Assembly (NCBI RefSeq): GCF_000346465.2
Contig: NC_034013.1
Span: 7,574,504-7,638,503, forward strand
Reading direction: 5' to 3'
Source: Prunus persica
Taxonomy: Eukaryota; Streptophyta; Magnoliopsida; Rosales; Rosaceae
DNA: 64,000 nucleotides
A model generated the notes under the pieces. The model did not search any database. It was given only the letters and a program-made list of their open reading frames with translations, and was not told the DNA's origin. Below are positions 28,201 to 40,224 of this stretch, in pieces (the stretch's first letter is position 1; each line of letters opens with the position of its first letter). The position numbers were made by a program, and so were the translations under genes.

Positions 28201-29086
28201 AATTGGACAGTTCAGGTACCTACGAAGTTCGTTCTGAAATGAAGTGGTTGGTGTATTGCATACTTTTAGACATCGGATTTCACTCAAAACTCACCAAATG
28301 AGTCCTCCCACGACATTAAGATGTTCCCCAAGTTTTGGACTCAATCCGATATCGATTGGTCCTTAAAATTGGACAATTCAGGTTCGTACGAAGTTCGTTA
28401 TGAAATGGAGTTGTTGGTGTATTGCATAGTTCTCGAGATTGGATTTCATTCAAAACCCACCAAATGACGCCTCCCCCTATATTATGATGTTCCCCAAGTT
28501 TTTGGCTCCATCCGATATCGATTGCTCCAGCAAATTGGAGAATTCAGGTTCGCACAAAGTTTGTTCTTAAATGGCGTGCTTGGTGTATTGCCTAGTTCTA
28601 GATAGTGTTTCACTCAAAACTCACCAAATGACTCTTCCCACGACATTATGATGTTCCCCAAGTTTTGGACTCTATCCTATATCGATTGGTTCATGAAATT
28701 GGACAATTCAGGTACGTACGAAGTTCGTTCTGAAATAAAGTGGATGGTGTATTTCATGGTTTTTGCCATTGAATTTCACTTAAACCTCACCAAATAACTC
28801 CTCCCACAACATTATGATGTTCCCCAAGTTTTGGACTCAATCCGACATCGATTGGTCCATGCAATTGGACAATTCAGGTTCGTATGAAGTTCATTCTGAA
28901 ATGGAGTGTTTGGTGTATCGCGTAGTAGGATTTCACTCAAAAAAAACTACATGAGTCTTCCCACCATATTATACGGTTCCTTAAGTTTTGGACTCAATCT
29001 AATATCGATTAGTCCATGAGATTGGACAATTCAGGTTCGTACGAAGTTCGTTCTAAAACTGAGTGGTTACTTTATTGCATAGTTCT

Positions 29087-30960
29087 ACAGATTGGATTTC
29101 ACCCTACACCCACCAAATGACTCCTCCCACCACATTATGATGTTCCCCACGCTTCGGACTCAATCCGATATCGATTGGTCCATGAAATTGGACAATTCAG
29201 GTTCGTACGAAGTTAGTTCAAAAATGGAGTGGTTGGTGTATTGCATAGTTCTAGCGATTGGATTTCACTCAAAACCCACCAAATGACTCCTCCCTCCATA
29301 TTATGATGTTCCCCAAGTTTTGGACTCAATCCGATATCGATTGGTCCATGAAATTGGACAATTCAGGTTCGTACGAAGTTCGTTCTGATATGGAGTGGTT
29401 GGTGTCTTGCGTAGTATTAGCCATTGGATTTCACTCCGAACTCAACAAATGACTCCTCCCACAACATTATGATGTTCCCCAAGTTTTGGACTCAATCCGA
29501 TATCGATTGGTTCATGCAATTGGACAATTCAGGTTCGTATGAAGTTCGTTCAGAAATCGGGTGGTTGGGGTATTGCATAGTTCTAGAGATTGGATTTCAC
29601 TCAAAACACACCAAATGACTCCTCCCAACATATTATGATGGTCCCCAAGTTTTGGACTCAATCCGATAACGATTGGTCCATGAAATTGGACAATTCAGGT
29701 TTGTAAGAAGTTCATTCTAAAATGGAGCGGTTGGTACATTGCCTAGTTCTAGTGATTGGATTTCACTCAAAACCCACCAAATGACTCCTCCCACCACATT
29801 ATGATGGTCCCCAAGCTTTGGACTCAATCCGATATCGATTGGTTCGTGAAATTGGACAATTCAGGTTCGTACGAAGTTCATTATGAAATGGAGTAGTCGG
29901 TGTATTGCATAGTTTTAGCCATTGGATTTCGCTCAAAACTTACCAAATGACTACTCCCACAACATTATGTTGTTCCCCAAGTTTTGAACTCAATCTGACA
30001 TCGATTGGTCCACAAAAGTGGACAATTCAGGTTCGTACGAAGTTCATTCTGAAGTGGAGTGGTTGGTGTATTGCATAGTCATAACGAATGGGTTTCACTC
30101 AAAACTGACCAAATGACTCCTCCCACTACATTATGTTGTTCCCCAAGTTTTGGACTCAATCGCATATCGATTGAACCATGAAATTGGACAATTCAGGTTC
30201 GTACGAAGTTCGTTCTGAAATGGAGTGGTCAGTGTATTGCATAGTTTTACCCACTGGACTTCACTCAAAACTCACCAAAGAACTCCTCCCACAACATTAT
30301 GATGTTGCCCAAGTTTTGGACTCAATCCGATATCAATTGGTCCATGAAAATGGACTATTCATGTTCGTACGAACTTCGTTCTCTAATGGAGTGGTTGGTG
30401 TATTGCAGAGTTATAGCGGGTGGATTTCACTCAAAACTCAACCAAATGACTACTCCCTCAACATGATGATGTTCCACACGCTTTGGACTCAATCTAATGT
30501 CGATTGGTCCACGAAATTGGACAATTCAGTTTCGTACGAAGTTCGTTCTAAAATAGAATGGTTGGTGTATTGCATAGTTCTAGAGATTGGATTTTACTCA
30601 AAACCCACCGAATGACTCCTCCCACCATTTTATGATGTTCAACAAGCTTCGGACTCAATCCGATATCGATTGATGCATGAAATTGGACAATTCAGGTTTG
30701 TACGAAGTTCGTTCTGAATTGTAGTGGTAGGTGTATTGCATAGTTCTACAGTTTGGATTTTACCCTACACCCACCAAATGACTCCTCCCACCACATTATG
30801 ATGTTCTCCACGCTTCGGACTCAATCCGATATTGATTGGTCCATGAAATTGGACAATTCAGGTTCGTACGAAGTTAGTTCTAAAATAGAGTGGTTGGTGT
30901 ATTGCATAGTTCTAGCGTTTGGATTTCACTCAAAACCCACCAAATGACTCCTCCCTCCAT
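29087..30960. repeat. Duplicated satellite segment with a 10-monomer offset
   Basis: The distinctive monomer CTACAGATTGGATTTCACCC with CTACACCCACC and CCACGCTTCGG at about 29087 recurs at about 30748, an offset of 1661 bp (10 monomers plus one base). The following monomer, with CCTCCCTCCATATTATG, is shared too. The similarity shows a block was copied over roughly 1.66 kb. Confidence 0.8.
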
Positions 30961-31059
30961 ATTATGATGTTCCCCAAGTTTTGGACTCAACACAATATCG
31001 ATTGGTCCGTGAAATTAGACAATTCAGGTTCGTACGAAATTCGTTCAGAAATGGAGTTG

Positions 31060-32330
31060 TTGTTGTAGCACTTAGTCCTAGAGATTGGATTTCACTCAAA
31101 ACCCACCAAATGACTCCTCGCACCATATTATGATGTTCCCCATGTTTTGGACTCACTCCGAAATCTATTGGTCCAGGAAATTGGAAAATTGAGGTTCGTA
31201 CGAAATTCGTTCTAAAATGGGGTGGTTGGTGTATTGCATAGCTCTACAGATTCGATATCACTCAAAACCAACCAAATGACTCGTCCCACCATATTTTGAT
31301 GTTCCCCAAGATTTGGACTCAATCCGATATCGATTGGTCTATGAAATTGGACAATTTAGTTTCGTACAAAGTTAGTTCCGAAATGGAGTGGTTGGCGTAG
31401 CATTTAGTTCTAGAGATCGGATTTCACTCAAAACCCATCAAATGACTCCTCGCACCATATTTTGGACTCGCTCCGAAATCGATTGGTCCATGAAAGTGGA
31501 CAATTCAGGTTCGTATGAAGTTCGTTCTAAAATGGGGTGGTTGGTGTATTGCATAGCTGCAGAGATTGGATTTCACTGAAAACCAACCAAATGACTCCTC
31601 CCACCATATTTTGATGTTCCCCAAGCTTCAGACTCAATCCGATATCGATTCGTTCATGAAATTGGACAATTCTGGTTCATACGAAGTTCGTTCTGAAATG
31701 GAGTGGTTGGTGTATTGCATAGTTCTAGAGATTGGATTTCACTCAAAACCAACCAAATGACTCATTCCACCATATTATGATGTTTCCCAAGTTTCGGACT
31801 CAATCCGATATCGCTTCGTCAGTGAAACTGGACAATTAAGGTTACTGCGAAGTTAGTTCTGAAATGAAGTGATTGGTATATTCCATAGTTCTAGAGATTC
31901 GATTTCACTCAAAACCAACCAAATGACTCCTCCCACCATATTTTGACGTTCCCCAAGCTTCGGACTCAATCTGATATCGATAGGTCCATGAAATTGGACA
32001 ATTTAGTTTCGTACGAAGTTAGTTCTGAAATGGAGTGGTTCTTGTAGCACTTAGTTCTAGAGACTGGATTTCACTCAAAACCCACCAAATGACTCCTCGC
32101 AACATATTATGATGTTCCCCATGTTTTGGACTCACTCTGAAATCGATTGGTCCATGAAATTGGACAATTCAGGTTCGTACGAAGTTCGTTCTAAAATGGG
32201 GTGGTTGGTATATTGCATAGCTGTAGAGATTGGATTTCACTCACAACCAACCGAATGACTCCTCCTACCATATTTTGATGTTCCCCAAGCTTCGGACTCA
32301 ATCTGATATCGATTGGTCCATGAAATTGGA
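31060..32330. repeat. Dimeric satellite pattern
   Basis: A monomer with GCACTTAG or GCATTTAG, ACTCCTCGCA and GGACTC(A/G)CTC followed by GAAATC occurs at about 31070, 31395 and 32050. It is followed by a monomer with GCATAGCT(G/C), AACCAACC and CCATATTTTGATG. Spacing is two or four monomers, with one shortened copy near 31455. Confidence 0.72.
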
Positions 32331-32711
32331 CAATTCAGGTTTGTAAGAAGTTCCTTCTGAAATGGAGTGGTTGGTGTATTAGATAGTTTTAGCCATTGGA
32401 TTTCTCTCAAAACTCACCAAATGACTCCTCCCACAACATTATAATGTTCCTCAAGTTTTGGACTCAATCCGATATCGAGTGGTCCATGAAATTGGACCAT
32501 TCAGGTTCGTACGAAGTCCGTTCTTGAATGGAGCAGTTGGTGTATTGCATAGTTCCAGAGATTGAATTTCACTCAAAACGCACCAAATGACACCTCCTAC
32601 CATATTATGATGTTCAACAAGCTTCGGACTCAATCCGATATCGATTGGTCCATGGAATTAGACAATCCAGGTTCATACGACATTCATTCTGAAATGGAGT
32701 GGTTGGTGTAT

Positions 32712-35018
32712 TGACAGGACCCGATCCAAATTCCACTTTGGAAACTGAGCAGAACCCTGTGCGTGTCCGACACCTGGCGAATGTCGGGCACAAATGACCT
32801 ATTTTCCATCCTATACGAAACACGATAAAATAACAAGGTTGACTTCTACCAAAAATTTAGCAGAGTTTCCCTTGTAACTAGCTCCATAGCAACACATTTA
32901 CACCTGCCAAACAAGTATATAAATATACAACCAACTGCCAGCATACGTATATATACATGTCAACAGTTCAATTCTCAGTGTAAGGCAAAACATCAAAGCA
33001 TCTACTAAGAATTTACAAAGGAGTGAATCCTTTTACAAAACTAAAATCCTACATCAAAGAAAAGGCGCGGAAGATGGGAAACGGCCCGGTGGTGGATTCC
33101 TATGCACGTGTACTGCCTGGGGGCGCAAAACAACAAAAATGGTGAGTGGACCCAAAATAAAATTGAGAAAATAGTATATGAACATACTAACCCCACTGTA
33201 AAAACAGTTATACAAACTAGCTTATTCTCTTTATTTCTGAAATCCATGCACGTATATCATTATACATGTATACAAACCAATCATATTCATGGTCAACATT
33301 ACTTTTGAAAACAGTTTAAAACTACCGCCTAGGTGTACCCTTTATTTCCATCAATTCCTTAAATCCGTCAATTCCTTGCATCACCATGGGTGACACACTC
33401 CCAGGTCTCAGTGACACGAGGTCAGTCCGAGCCGCAACTCACAGGATTCAGGGGACCGTAGTCCACCTTTATCCGCATTACTCGCTCCACACGAGTTCGA
33501 GTACAAAGAAACTCGTGGGGCAACTGTCAAGCATGCTGACTAAACCGAAGGCAACAAATATAATCCGAAGGCAACATTTAATATCTGGGTACAAGGTGGT
33601 TGAAGAAAATATAAAGTTTCTGAAGCAAAGTTGTTGAATAATTAACGTTCTGTAACCTTTAAAATTCTGTTGCCATTTATCTGATAATTAACTAGAATTT
33701 CTTTTCCTATATTCTTTAGAAGAGATTTCACTCGGCAGCATGTAGCATAAAATATTTAACAGAATAAAACAGCTTATAACTGAAACTGAACTGCTTAAAT
33801 TCGTTTATAAAAACAAAGTGTCCACTCACTGATAGTCCGAGCTCGCTGAACCTCTTGAAGGTCCCTCATGCGGGTCAACTGGTGCCCGGGTGCCTGATTC
33901 AATGACCATAATATTCTATTAATACAGTATAATATTAAATTAAAAACCCTACCCCGGCTCCTAAAAGTACGTGCGTCAATTTAAAGTTATCCCTATGCCC
34001 ATAAAAGCTTTTCTTCAACGTGGGATAGTTTAGCGGTATCTTGGGACTCAAAAAGCGCTCAAGTCTAAAAAGTCAATCCGGGACCCCACGGGTCCATGAC
34101 CTCACAATATGATCCGGAAGCCGCTAGAAGGTCCAATATATCTAGGACACATGTCCCGAGAGTATTGGTGTCGATCGGACGGTCGGATTGATCACGATCG
34201 TGTAATCGCGTAATTTCTAAACCATAACCCTAGGGTTCGCGATTTAGGAGTATCCGGGGCTCCGATTCATAATCCGTCAATTCCTACACAATTCTCAAAT
34301 TATGTAGAGTAACATATCTAAAAAAGATTACGATCCAACGGCTCAACAGTATTGAATCCATAACTCGCACAATATGGAAAATCCGTTCGACGCTCAAACG
34401 GTATCCAAATTGAGATCCGCGAATTCCTATGCGCTTGTGACAACCTAAGCATCACATCAGGACACAGTGCCACTACACTACCCTCACCCACGTGCCGCCG
34501 CACGCACTGGCAGTGATGGGTGTCCAAAGCGATTACGCATCGCCGAAAAATCTCAAAACCACGGCTCCAAATTCCTACCCTAGGTATAACACCATATTTG
34601 GAACCACTTTTGTTCTTGGACCTACCCCAAAAACTGACCGGAAGTGGCCGAACACGGAGGCCGAAAACTGGCCAAATTTCCAATTCGAAAATCCATTATC
34701 TACACGGAGAACCGATTAATTCCTACCCAACAGGCAGCTAGAACAACTCGAGAGGTTTAAAATCCATACCTGGCTCGTCCGATTTGGTTGAGAAATGAGG
34801 GAGAACGACGGCCGTGAAATTTCGGTTACACATGCTCGATTTTTTGCAGTTTTCGGCGGCTGGAGTGGCTGACGGCGACGGAAACCGGGTGGGACGAGAA
34901 GAGGAGGAGATGACGGTTCGAACAAGACAGGTCTCGTGGCCGGTGGTGCTCTGTGGCGGCGACGACGACTCTTGGAAGCTACGGCTGGCAGAAACGAAAC
35001 TGTTGGGGGGGAATGCTC

Positions 35019-35085
<67 letters not shown>

Positions 35086-35371
35086 TGAGGGAGAAGAGAG
35101 AGAGTGAGGGTTTCAAATATGATTTTTCAGATTACCATTTTGCCCCTCGTGATATTTTAACTGTATTTTCTTCGTTAAAACTCCGATTCGAGCCTACTTC
35201 GTGTCTATGAACTCATGTCGTCGTGCTCTACGCAACGGTGTATGTGAAATTGTCAAATTCCTTTTTGGTCAAAAAGTAAACTTTTCGTTAATAAATTATT
35301 CCAATGGCAAAATTGTCTTTTCTCATAATAAATTACTAATTAAATATGAATTTTAGGTTTGGGTCATTACA
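32712..35371 (-). repeat. 3' LTR of the chromodomain gypsy element
   Basis: Read on the minus strand it starts TGTAATGACCC next to the polypurine tract and ends GGGTCCTGTCA at the satellite, so it has TG...CA ends and is about 2660 bp long. It shares several blocks with the LTR at 61408-64000, including the outer end TGACAGGACC, GATCCGCGAATTCCTATGCG and a (GA)n tract at nearly the same offset. No gene lies inside; the short ORFs have no family resemblance. Confidence 0.9.
35021..35082. repeat. (GA)n microsatellite in the LTR
   Basis: About 31 uninterrupted GA units, followed by a further short GA run near 35094-35107. The other LTR of this family has a GA tract in the same relative place (63761-63784), so it belongs to the LTR family. 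In the LTR sense direction it is a CT-rich tract. Confidence 0.97.
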
Positions 35372-35384
35372 ACCTACCCCCTTT
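35372..35384 (-). promoter_or_regulatory. Polypurine tract
   Basis: On the minus strand AAAGGGGGTAGGT lies directly before the LTR start TGTAATG and is preceded by the T/A-rich GAAATTTTTAT. This is the expected primer site for plus-strand DNA synthesis and fixes the inner LTR border. Confidence 0.85.
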
Positions 35385-35417
35385 ATAAAAATTTCGTCCT
35401 CGAAATTTACGCACCTG

Positions 35418-36950
35418 TCACTCGAAGAGGTGAAGGTACTGCTCTTGCATTTGGTCTTCAAGTTCCCATGTAGCCTCTTCCACAGTATGACTCCTCCATA
35501 AGACCTTTACAAGTGGAATCTCTCTCGATCGCAACACTTGCGTCTTCCAATCCAAAATCTGAACTAGTTGCTCCACATAAGTGAAATCAGCCTCCAATTC
35601 TACTGGTTGCTCCTCTAACACATGGGAAGGGTCGGAAATATACTTTCGGAGCATGGAGATATGGAAAACATCATGCAATCGTGATAGATCTGCAGGCAAA
35701 GCAAGCCTGTAAGCTACTGGACCCACACGCTCTATAATCTCATAGGGTTCGATATAGCGATGACTTAGTTTCCCCCGCTTCCCAAATCTCACTACACCTT
35801 TCCAAGGTGATAATTTCAAAAATACCTAGTCTCCAACTTCAAACTGAAGATCTTTTCTTCTATTGTCCGCATAACTCATTTGTCGGTCCTGGGCTGTCTT
35901 GAGTCGTTCTCTAATGATTTGCACTTGTTTCTTGGTCAGTTCAACATCCTCAGATACGACCAATCTGTGTTCACCCACTTCATCCCAATAGAATGGAGTT
36001 CTACACTACCTCCCATACAAGACATCAAATGGAGACATTCCGATACTCACTTGATAACTGTTATTATAAGCAAACTCCATAAGTGGTAACTTCTCATCCC
36101 AATCACCCCGAAATTGAAGTGCACAGGCTCTCAACATATCTTCTAATGTCTGAATTGTCCTCTCAGACTGACCATCTGTCTGGGGGTGAAATGCAGTACT
36201 AAACTGTAATTGGGTTACAAAAGCTTCATTTAATTTTGTCCAAAAACGGGATGTAAACCGTGGGTCTCGATCTGAAACAATGGATACTGGTACTCCATGA
36301 AGTCTCACGATCTCGTCTATGAAAATCTTGGCCAGTTTGTTCAAACTATAATTTGCTCTCACTGGCAGAAAATGAGCGGACTTGGTGAGTCGATCCACAA
36401 TTACTCACACTCCATCATGCTTACTCTGTGTTCGGGGAAGTTTGAACACAAAATCCATCGTAAGCTGCTCCCACTTCCACTCAGGAATCAGAAGTGGTTG
36501 CACTAGCCCTGATGGTTTCTGTCGCTCAGCTTTCACTTGCTGACAAATTAAGCATCTTCTGACATACTCTGCTATTTCTTTCTTCATAAAAGGCCACCAG
36601 TAGTGCTCTCTTGGAGTATGATTCATTTTTGTGCTTCTAGGGTGCATTGCAAACACTGACTCATGGGCCTCCTCAAGAATCTCCCTTTTTAAACTTTCAT
36701 CATTAGGGACATATAACCTGTTACCTACCATTAACGCTCCATCATTTCTTACGGAACAATCAGTTCTGTCGCCACTTGCAACCTCCACTTGCAGCGTGCA
36801 AATCAAAGGATCCTGAGATTGAGCTGTGAGTATTCGTTCTACTAGCACTGGTCTCACATGGAGAGTAGCTAACAGTGCTCCCTAATTATCCATATCTAGC
36901 CCAACTCTGAGCTTCCTCATTTCTAGCATCAATGGCACATACCTTCCTCG
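35418..36950 (-). pseudogene. Integrase with C-terminal chromodomain, broken by four in-frame stops
   Basis: Integrase part of the polyprotein, joining element DNA to the host; the chromodomain would direct it to modified histones. One minus-strand frame runs through the region. It has a zinc-binding part with histidines in HESVFAMH and cysteines in CLICQQ (about 36560-36680), then a DDE core with TMDF, SDRDPRF and GQSERT (about 36440-36160). A chromodomain closes the frame with VEQLVQILD, LVKVLW and VEEATWE (about 35580-35430) and a final stop at 35418-35420. In-frame stops are at 36882-36884 (TAG), 36405-36407 (TGA), 36006-36008 (TAG) and 35826-35828 (TAG). I see no frameshift in this stretch. 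Catalytic D, D and E are all still encoded. Confidence 0.9.
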
Positions 36951-37056
36951 AAGATAAGCTACAGATCCTAAAGATTTCCTACTGAATGCATCTGCAACAA
37001 CATTAGCTCTTCCTGGGTGAATGCATCTTTTATCAACTCTAACCATCTTCTTTGCC

Positions 37057-37965
37057 TCAAATTAATTCCTTCTGAGTGAATAAATACTTTAAACTTTTGT
37101 GATTTGTAAAGATCTGGCATGTTTCCCCATAAAGGTAATGCCGCCAAATCTTTAAGGCAAAAACTACTGCAGCAAGTTCCAAATCATGAACAGGATAATT
37201 TAGCTTATGTTTCTTCAGTTGTCTAGAAGCATAAGCGATCACCCTACCATGTTGCATTAGCACACACCCAAGTCCTTGTTGAGATGCATCACTGTAGATT
37301 ACGAAGTTCCCACTATCATCCGGAAGTGCTAAAACCGGAGCAGTGGTCAGCCTGGTCTTGAGTTCAATGAAACTCTCCTCACACTTATTTGACCACACAA
37401 ATTTAACTCCTTTCCTTGTCAAATAGGTGAGAGGTGCCGCTGTGGTGGAGAACCCTTCCACGAAGCGACGGTAATACCCGGCTAACCCCAGAAAACTCCG
37501 TATCTCAGTAACACTTGTTGGTCGTAGCCAATTTACTGCTGCTTCAATCTTTTGAGGATCAACATAAATGCCCTCTGCAGAGATCACATGCCCCAAGAAA
37601 CTCACTCTGTCTAACTAAAATTGACACTTGCTGAATTTGGCATAAAGTTGCCTCCTTCTCAGAGTCCTCAACACAATGTTTAAATGCTTCATATGTGCCT
37701 TCTGACTCTTTGAATACACCAGAATGTCATCTATGAACACAATCATGAAGTGATCTAAGTAACGTCGAAATACTCTGTTCATGAGGTCCATAAATGCAGC
37801 TTGCACATTAGTTAATCCAAATGGCATCACCAGGAATTCATAGTGCCCATACCTCGTTCGAAACGCTGTTTTAGGCACATCCTCTTCTCTAACCCGTAAC
37901 TGATGATATCCAGACCTCAGGTCAATTTTAGAAAATACCTTGGCACCCTTCAGCTGATCAAACAA
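37057..37965 (-). pseudogene. Reverse transcriptase and RNase H, one in-frame stop and a 3' frameshift
   Basis: Copies element RNA into DNA and degrades the RNA template. The frame 37965-37618 holds RT motifs [27 protein letters not shown] and the catalytic [15 protein letters not shown] at 37615-37617 stands where the family usually has Trp. The same frame resumes with FLGHVIS and the RT thumb, then RNase H with [22 protein letters not shown] and [10 protein letters not shown]. The last motif normally reads TDHKSL, so one catalytic Asp is replaced by Asn. The frame is lost after QKEL near 37060, consistent with one missing base. Upstream (37966-38130) the RT N-terminal part is visible only in pieces in shifted frames ([20 protein letters not shown]). 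Confidence 0.92.
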
Positions 37966-38113
37966 ATCATCAATGCGGGCAATGGATATCTATTTCGCAC
38001 TGTGATTTTGTTCAACTGTCTGTAGTCAATGCATAACCTCATGGTGCCATCCTTTTTCTTAACAAATAACACTGGAGCACCCCATGGAGAAAAAACTAGG
38101 TCGGATGAAACCC

Positions 38114-39380
38114 TTATCTACCAGCTCCTGCAACTGAGTTCTTAACAACCATTCTGTATGGTGCTTGAGAAATAGGATTTGTTCCTGGAGCGAGCTCAAT
38201 AATGAACTTGATCTCCCGATGAGGAGGTAATCCAGGAAGATCCTCAGGAAATACATTTGGGAAGTCCTGTACAACTGGAATATCTTCCAATCTCAGCCTA
38301 TTATCTCTGGTATCAATTACATGTGCTATATATCCTGAGCACCCTTTTCTAAGCAACCGTTTTTCCTTCATAGCTGAAATGAGGCAACATGGAAGCACTC
38401 TACGTTCGCCATAAAAAGTTACTTCAGGTCGTCCGGGACTACAAAATACAACTTCTTTCCTGAAGCAATCTACTGAGGCACGATGTCTGGCCAACCAATC
38501 CATCCCTAAGATGACATCCAAGTCAACCATGCCCAAAGGGATTAAATCTACCTCCAAAAACACATTTTCCACCATCACTAAACTATCGCGATACACTGTG
38601 CCTACCCTAAAAATCTCTCCTGTAGGTACAAAGATCGCCAGTTCGTTCTGCAGAGCTGAAAGTCTTACATTGGCATTGTGGGCAAAACTAGGTGTGACAA
38701 ACGAGTGCGTAGCCCCAGGGTCAATCAAAACTCTTGCAAGAATACCAAAGACCGGTAAAATACCTGTAATTACATCAGGTGATGCATATGCTTCTTGCGG
38801 GGACATGTTATATACTCTGCCTGTGGCTCTGGAACGTCCACCTCGTCCCCTTTGCTGACTGCTGCCTCGGCTGGCTACACTCGTCTGGGCTCCACCACTA
38901 GACGAAGCCTCCACAAACTGTGGTATCTGCTGTGATCTACCCTGCATAACTGTCCCTGGAGTCGATGCAGCTGTGGTCTCTCTATTCTGAAAGAACAGTA
39001 GGCAATCCTTTAGAAAATGTCCAGACTGTCCACAGTAATAACATCCAGGGCCTAGAATGGTACCTACCACACCTAGCACATTGGGGGCAACTCCTCCTGC
39101 CAGATCCTGACAGCAACTGTCTTCCAGTACCTCTAGCTGCACTACCCCCAGAACGATTTTCAGAACTGCTACTTTGGTTGGAGCCTCCGCTGGAACTGAA
39201 TCCAGGTCGGTAACCTCCATAGCTGCGACCACTAGATGATCCCGAACTATAACTGCCTCTCTTAGATGATCCCTAACTAGGACCACCTATTTCAAATTGC
39301 TGCCTACGGAGTTCACCCCGTGGTCTGAACATCATCTGACTGCTTTCAATCAACGAGGCAGACATCACCACATCACTACA
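38114..39380 (-). pseudogene. Partial gag (zinc knuckle) and aspartic protease
   Basis: The open frame 39286-38114 contains a CX2CX4HX4C zinc knuckle (CYYCGQSGHFLKDC, about 39045-39000), which binds element RNA in gag. A low-complexity Ser/Gly/Arg stretch follows, then a retropepsin-like protease with LIDPGATHSFV (about 38740-38700) and DVILGMDWL. The family active site is usually DSG or DTG, so the Pro is an unusual substitution. The first 70 or so residues of this ORF look out of frame: the family-like reading (FRPRGELRRQQFE, CPQCARCGRYH) lies in another frame with a stop near 39270, so a frameshift near 39060 is likely. The gag capsid domain is absent because the element is cut at 39380. 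The frame shifts again before RT. Confidence 0.82.
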
Positions 39381-40224
39381 TGTATAGTTTTAGCCATTGG
39401 ATTTCACTGAAAACTCACCAAATGACTACTCCCACAACATTATAATGTTCCCCAAATTGGACTCAATCCGATTTCGATTGGTCCATGAAATTGAACAATA
39501 AAGGTTCGTACAAAGTTCGTTCTGAAATGGAGTGGTTGGTGTATTACATAGTTTTAGAAAGTGGACTTCACTCAAAACTCGCCAAATGACTCCTCCCACC
39601 ATATTATGATGTTCCCCAAGTTTTGGGCTCATTCCAATATCAATTGGTCCATGAAATTGAACAATTCAAGTTTGTGCAAAGTTTGTTCTAAAATGGTGGT
39701 TAGTGTATTGCATAGTTTTAGAAGGTGGACTTCATCCAAAACTCACCAAATGACTCCTCCATAATATTATGATGTTCCCTGAGTTTTGGACAGAATCCAA
39801 TATCGATTGGTCCTCGAAATCGGACGATTCATAGTCGTACGAAGTTCATTCTAAAATAGAGTGGTTGGTGTATGGCAAAGTTTTAGGCATTGGATTTTCC
39901 TCACAACGCAGCAAATGACTCCTCCCACCATATTATGATGTTCCCCAAGTTTTCGGCTCAATCCGATATCGATTGGTCCATGAAATCGAACAATTCAGAG
40001 TCATACGAAGTTGATTCTGAAATGGAGTGGTTGGTTTATTGCATAGTTTTAGCCATTGGATTTCATCAAAACTCACCAAATGACTCCTCCCACAACGTTA
40101 TGATGTTCCCCAAGTTTTGGGCTCAATCCAAAATCAATTGGTCCGTAAAAATGTACAATTCAAGTTTGTACGAAGTTCGTTCTAAAATGGAGTGGTTGAA
40201 GAATTGCATAGTTGTACAGATTGG
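39381..40224. repeat. 166-bp satellite array, block C
   Basis: About five diverged monomers between the truncated gypsy element and the next LTR. It starts TGTATAGTTTTAGCCATTGG, the normal monomer interior. Several monomers have small deletions, such as near 39455-39465 and 39690-39700. No gene. Confidence 0.95.

Larger units (their letters stand above)
16547..32711. repeat. 166-bp satellite array, block B right of the assembly gap
   Basis: Continuous 166-bp monomers from the gap to the gypsy LTR. Homogeneous tetramers reach to about 19.26 kb, then more diverged, mixed monomers run from about 19.3 to 28.9 kb. From about 29.09 kb a 10-monomer-spaced duplication and a dimeric pattern appear. 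Shortened monomers occur near 18603-18612 (ATGATG joined to TTTTGGACTC), 25295-25310 and 31455-31470. I see no embedded gene or element in this block. Confidence 0.96.
32712..39380 (-). mobile_element. Chromodomain Ty3/gypsy retrotransposon (Tekay/Del-like), 5'-truncated and decayed
   Basis: On the minus strand the order is partial gag, protease, RT, RNase H, integrase, chromodomain, polypurine tract and 3' LTR. This is the Ty3/gypsy order, and the C-terminal chromodomain places it among chromoviruses; the long LTR of about 2.66 kb fits the Tekay/Del group. The 5' LTR, primer-binding site and most of gag are missing: satellite resumes at 39381 inside what would be gag. TGTAT occurs just outside both ends (32707-32711, 39381-39385). 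Because the right end is truncated, and TGTATAG is also one base from the satellite TGCATAG, I do not accept this as a target duplication. All coding parts carry stops or frameshifts, so the element is dead. Confidence 0.92.

Noticed and set aside
33102..35210. ORFs of 60-120 residues inside the gypsy LTR, including the GA-tract Arg-Glu run
   Set aside because: They lie within a recognisable LTR, show no family motifs, and the Arg-Glu repeats are just the translated GA microsatellite.
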